From Rhyacophila brunnea (lineage: Eukaryota; Arthropoda; Insecta; Trichoptera; Rhyacophilidae): a DNA stretch of 64,000 nt. Shown piece after piece: positions 60,432 through 64,000 of this stretch. The stretch is from NCBI GenBank assembly GCA_022495005.1, contig JAGYXB010000791.1, forward strand, positions 186,001-250,000, in the 5' to 3' direction. Under the pieces are notes generated by a model that was given only the letters and a program-made list of their open reading frames with translations, did no database searches and had not been told where the DNA came from. The position numbers and the translations under genes were made by a program. Position 1 is the stretch's first letter. Each line of letters begins with the position of its first letter.

Positions 60432-61360
60432 TTCTGAAAAGCAATTAAATGAAGATGTACTCGAACATATTTAGTGAAAGTTCAGAAAAACGTGACGTAA
60501 ACAATATCCATAAAACACAAGACATCTATATTTATATCGCAACAGTGGTAAATAAAAAATATTAGAAGTCAATATGTTGAATTAATAACGTCATTAAATG
60601 TACAACATTCTCACGTCATTCGATTTGAATAAATGTAAAATGCGTTCGCGCTGTAATGTCTCAAATGACGACAAAATCAGGCCACATGACGCCTGACGTT
60701 TCTCGAGAAAGGTGTTTACAATAGAGTTATTATGCATGCTCTATGTAAGTCAAACCGCGCAAAGTTGGTTGACGTTAAAGAAAAATGTGTGGAATAATCC
60801 TACCTATTTCACAAAAACTGCGATGATAACCGTAGAAGCGGCGAGGCCCATACAACTATACCAAACACGCCAATTTTTTGACTCACGACGACAGACCACG
60901 ACCGACTTTTTTTAGAAATACGTAGTGCTGCCATTAAAAAATAAAAAAAGAAAATTCAGATGACAATCCATTTTCTTTTCATTAGCCATTCAGATTATTA
61001 AAATTAAATTTTATTAAAGTTTAACAGATAAAAGTGTATTTTAAATAGTTTTTCTGTCATGTTAAGGTCCTAATTACATTTGGACGGCATCCTCTTACAT
61101 ACGAATGATTGTCTATGGTTCAACTCTCCCGATATTTATTTTTCTATTTCGATTTTCGTTTCGGGATTATTTGTTTAGCGATCTAGCAATATTTATGCAG
61201 TTTTGACAGCTAGTCTCGCCGCGATTTATTTATTTAAAAATATGCGAAATCATATTACAATAACTATTTAAGGTAGGATGTTAATATACCTAGTTCATTT
61301 TATTATATTGAATGCTTTATTTTTTTTATATTAACGTTCTTTCGCTTTGCATTTTTTTAG
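60432..61360. promoter_or_regulatory. Probable bidirectional promoter of ZNF706 and CCDC124
   Basis: The two start codons diverge across 0.93 kb. Both are immediately preceded by an acceptor-like AG (TTTTCAG before the ZNF706 start, TTTTTTTAG before the CCDC124 start), so each gene probably has a 5' non-coding exon in this interval. The patch 60640-60710 is richer in CpG and contains several TGACG/CGTCA motifs (AAATGACGACAAAATC, CATGACGCCTGACG) that resemble CREB/ATF half-sites. Transcription start sites are inferred only. Confidence 0.5.
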
Positions 61361-63826
61361 ATGCCTAAGAAATTTGTTGGAGAAAATAGTAAGGCCGTGG
61401 TTGCAAAAGCCCGCAAAGCTGATGCTAAAAATCAACAAGATGCAATTAAAAAGCAGCAGAAGGAGGATGAAGAATGGCGAGATGATCATAAACAAGTTTT
61501 AAAAAAACAACAGAAAACGGCAAGTCTAGACGTTTTTTAATACCTGTCTGCTGTCCTGTGTAATCGTTAATACTACGCACAGATTAATTCGGTCGGAGTC
61601 GAGTTGTTACGGCCACCGATGTTTATTTTATAATATTTTTGCTATTCCACGCGCACTTGGAGGCTGAGGCCATCTGCGTTTTAAATGTACGTTAAAGGCT
61701 ATACTTCAGCTGGGGCACGGTCTAAACTCTACAACGATCGTGATTACGCGACGCGAAGATTGTGGTAACGACGTGTGCATAACAAAACATAATTTGTCAT
61801 TAAAATTCAACATGCGTCCATTTAATGTTATGTTTATTGTTCTATTAGTAATAATAATAATATATTCACTGACATGTTATCTTTTTCAAGTAAATGGGCA
61901 ACGTTTTTTAGCCATCTTTACAAGATTTAAGAATTAATTCCCCCGACGCCATCACAAAACAAATTGACGTGTTCACAGCTCGACTTTCGCTCTCTGATTG
62001 GCAGCCAGTCCGAAATTTCGTTGCACCTATAGTTGAAAATTATTTGCTGTTTCACTGAAGTATGCTCTTAATAGCACAATTTCATTTTAAATGATGGCAT
62101 ATTAACTCACAACGATTGGTTGTGGTTGTATTAGTGCTTAGCATCATCGTACGGCATTAGTATCTTGTGAGGCTAATAATTTATATTGATATAGGTAACT
62201 GGAGTGAATAATTTTTATTTTAATATTGTCATCGCTGAGTTGCAAGTCAAGCACAGAATCTTACATTATGTACTTAAAACACTAATATTATTTACTGTCA
62301 TCTCCCAAGTATAGAATACACTGAAACTTAATCTGGATGTGACTATCGCAAGTTTCAACTTTAAGAGTTATTCATTATTGGTATCTGATAATTTATTCCC
62401 TGTAATTACTTCTCGTGGTAAGTATGTATGTTGTATCTATTGTAGAAAGGATCCAAATGTATCGAAAGTTCAGCTATAGTTAGGTATAATAGAATTCCCG
62501 ACCAGTTTGCTATTTCATCTCAGCTTGAAATTTAAACAAAATATTTGATTTCTAAATTTAGGTTGTATTATGAAGCATATTTTCTACTACTCACTTCCGG
62601 AAAGAGCGTCCTTCAATCTGAGCAATGTTTGATTTTTAAAAAATACTAGGATAATAGTAAAGGCAGTTAACTTTTTTTACGTGGAAAGCTAGAAAATATA
62701 GTACTCAACATAGAGGTATTAGATGCACTCAACCTTAAATCTGGGCAGAAAAATTATTTGTTAGCATATTTTTTTCTTATCGACAGAAGCTTGTCGTCTA
62801 TCGAATATCCGTTTTTGTCGAAATCGACCTTTGAATGCAGAATGATTTTTTGTATCTAAATGGACCAGAACCATCCTTTTCTTTAAATTGCTTTGTAATG
62901 AAAACAGCATTCATATGCTGTAAAAACAACAATTTAAATACCTTCATGTATTTAAATATAGGATAATCAAATTTGTTTTTCGTCTCCTGAACATTTGACA
63001 TTTGGTCTATTCGACAAACCAATCCTGCAGGGACGGTTAGTTAACAAAGTATAGTGTCTTATTATCTTTTTAACTGTCATTTTATTGTTGAAACTAATTA
63101 ATCTTCCGATTGTATATCGCCAATAAAAATTGTTATTTATGTTAACAGGAAGAACTTGAAAAAAAGAAACAGGAGCAGTTAAATAAGAAAGCGGAAGCCA
63201 AAGCTTTACTTGAAAAAGAGATGGATTCAATTAAAACACAGGGGAAGCAACCTTTAGCTAAAATTACCAGAGCCCAAATTGTTGCAGAAACAGAAAAAAG
63301 AAACCAGATGGCCAAACAAGCCGTTAAGGCAGAGGTAACAATAATATATTAGATTAGATTATGAGGTTGTTTCAGTGGGGGTGTGAGGAAATTATTTAAA
63401 GGTAAATAAAAAGAACGGAGACAAAACAGCACGCTGAAATTACAAATGGTACCACTGAATGCAGCTACTTTATCCTATTCTATAAATGTATCATGTAAAT
63501 AAAGTTTGATAGTTTGGGCAGGTAACAAGAACGAGTGGGAAGGGAGCGGTGAGACAAACCGATCCAACAGACGCAATGTAAACACGGTTGGCAACAACAA
63601 CCATAGACAGTACAAATTACTCAACTGTCTACTATGAAGAAGGCATGAGCCTACCGAAAAAAATGGTACCTTTGCACGCATTTTACACTGTGGCATCACT
63701 ATAATTATATTTTATTTTTCAGGTTGTCAAAACACATATTGAGAAACCAATCGAAGAGAATATTAATAGATATAATATCGGAGGTCAAGTTGCAGAGACT
63801 ATAGAAGAAGCAATATCAGTTTTGAG
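61361..63826 (+). CDS. CCDC124: CCDC124, first three coding exons (gene continues beyond window)
   Basis: Coding exons are 61361-61519, 63149-63334 and 63723-63826, covering residues 1-149 plus two bases of the next codon. The start MPKKFVGENSKAVVAKARK and the following charged coiled coil (QQKEDEEWRDDHKQVLKKQQ, then EELEKKKQEQLNKKAEAK) are typical. The family signature ITRAQIVAE lies in exon 2, and PIEENINR with TIEEAISVL lies in exon 3. The known family is about 220 residues; its members bind ribosomes and are linked to ribosome hibernation (yeast Lso2) and to cytokinesis in mammals. The first intron appears to use a GC donor (ACG|GCAAGT) with a normal AG acceptor; no GT donor nearby keeps the frame. 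Confidence 0.92.
61696..62067 (+). mobile_element. TTAA-flanked MITE (372 bp), copy 3, in CCDC124 intron
   Basis: TTAA at 61692-61695 and 62068-62071. The ends AGGCTATACTTCAGCTG and TTCACTGAAGTATGCTC match copy 1 closely. The internal frame MRPFNVMFIVLLVIIIIYS then LTCYLFQVNG lies at 61812-61937. It is inserted about 175 bp downstream of the GC donor, in sense orientation. Confidence 0.88.
62072..63148. other. Remainder of CCDC124 intron 1
   Basis: AT-rich intron with no recognised repeat or RNA gene. It ends in a normal TATGTTAACAG acceptor. Confidence 0.45.
63335..63722. other. CCDC124 intron 2
   Basis: The intron is 388 bp with GTAACA donor and TTTTTCAG acceptor. A minus-strand 74-codon frame is present but has no recognised motif. 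Confidence 0.6.
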
Positions 63827-63837
63827 GTAAATATTAA

Positions 63838-64000
63838 CCCTTACACTACGTATGGCATGTAAACATGTCATAGACTTTATCTCGTATTTTCGACCAAACT
63901 AGAAGAGACACTTGTGGATAATATGCTTTAAAAATCTGTTCAAACCTTTAGGTAGACATATCAGGCAACAGATCATAAAAATGTCAAGTAAAACCCAAGG
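63838..64000. mobile_element. Left end of a TTAA-flanked element, cut by window edge
   Basis: TTAA at 63834-63837 is followed by CCCTTACACTACGTATGGC. This start resembles those of the elements at 53854 and 56012 (CCCTTCACTGCATGA, CCCTTTTACTCCCATTC). The right end is outside the window, so the call rests on one terminus. It begins 11 bases after the end of CCDC124 coding exon 3. Confidence 0.5.

Noticed and set aside
1..64000. CRISPR arrays, operons, rRNA or phage genes
   Set aside because: Spliced genes, eukaryotic transposon classes and base composition show animal nuclear DNA; the regular repeats found are explained by RTE tails and MITEs.

Overview
The window is AT-rich animal DNA, most likely from an insect. 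It has spliced genes with long introns, AATAAA signals, runs of TAGGTAGGTACCTACC type, and a dense load of mariner, piggyBac, hAT, Jockey-like and RTE-like elements. There are no bacterial-style operons. The order cannot be fixed from sequence alone; aphid/hemipteran and lepidopteran are both plausible. Most open frames are chance frames or pieces of transposons. Family names below come from motif recognition, because no search was run.

Three cellular genes are supported. An ABHD1/ABHD3-type alpha/beta hydrolase lies on the plus strand in seven coding exons (30486-48767, 395 residues, complete catalytic triad). A ZNF706-type small C2H2 protein lies on the minus strand in two coding exons (60288-60431 and 50211-50300, 77 residues) split by a 10-kb intron. 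The first three coding exons of CCDC124 lie on the plus strand (61361-63826) and the gene runs off the window. ABHD3 and ZNF706 converge. ZNF706 and CCDC124 diverge from a 0.93-kb interval that probably holds both promoters.

Region by region: 1-6.7 kb holds a long inverted-repeat element, an LTR-like repeat and a dead Jockey-like LINE. 6.7-14.5 kb is one hAT transposon with a perfect 8-bp target duplication and broken transposase; a LINE fragment and a mariner are nested in its coding region. 14.5-16.9 kb holds another LINE fragment and a tandem array built from RTE-like 3' ends. 17-30 kb holds dispersed repeats, a hAT MITE, two halves of a LINE and a degenerate transposase-like gene with a MITE in its reading frame. 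30-49 kb is ABHD3; its introns hold hAT, TA-, TAA- and TTAA-flanked MITEs, a 1.4-kb palindrome inside a hAT element, a nearly intact piggyBac and a Tigger relic. 49-60 kb is the ZNF706 intron, with a tRNA-derived SINE, hAT and TTAA elements and a DNA element with terminal inverted repeats (TIRs) that carries a truncated DUF7869-like gene. 60-64 kb is the divergent promoter and CCDC124.

I see no convincing new molecular system. The most informative structures are the nested hAT/LINE/mariner stack, the palindrome, the amplified RTE tails, three TTAA-flanked elements that keep a short hydrophobic frame, and a GC-AG intron inferred in CCDC124.
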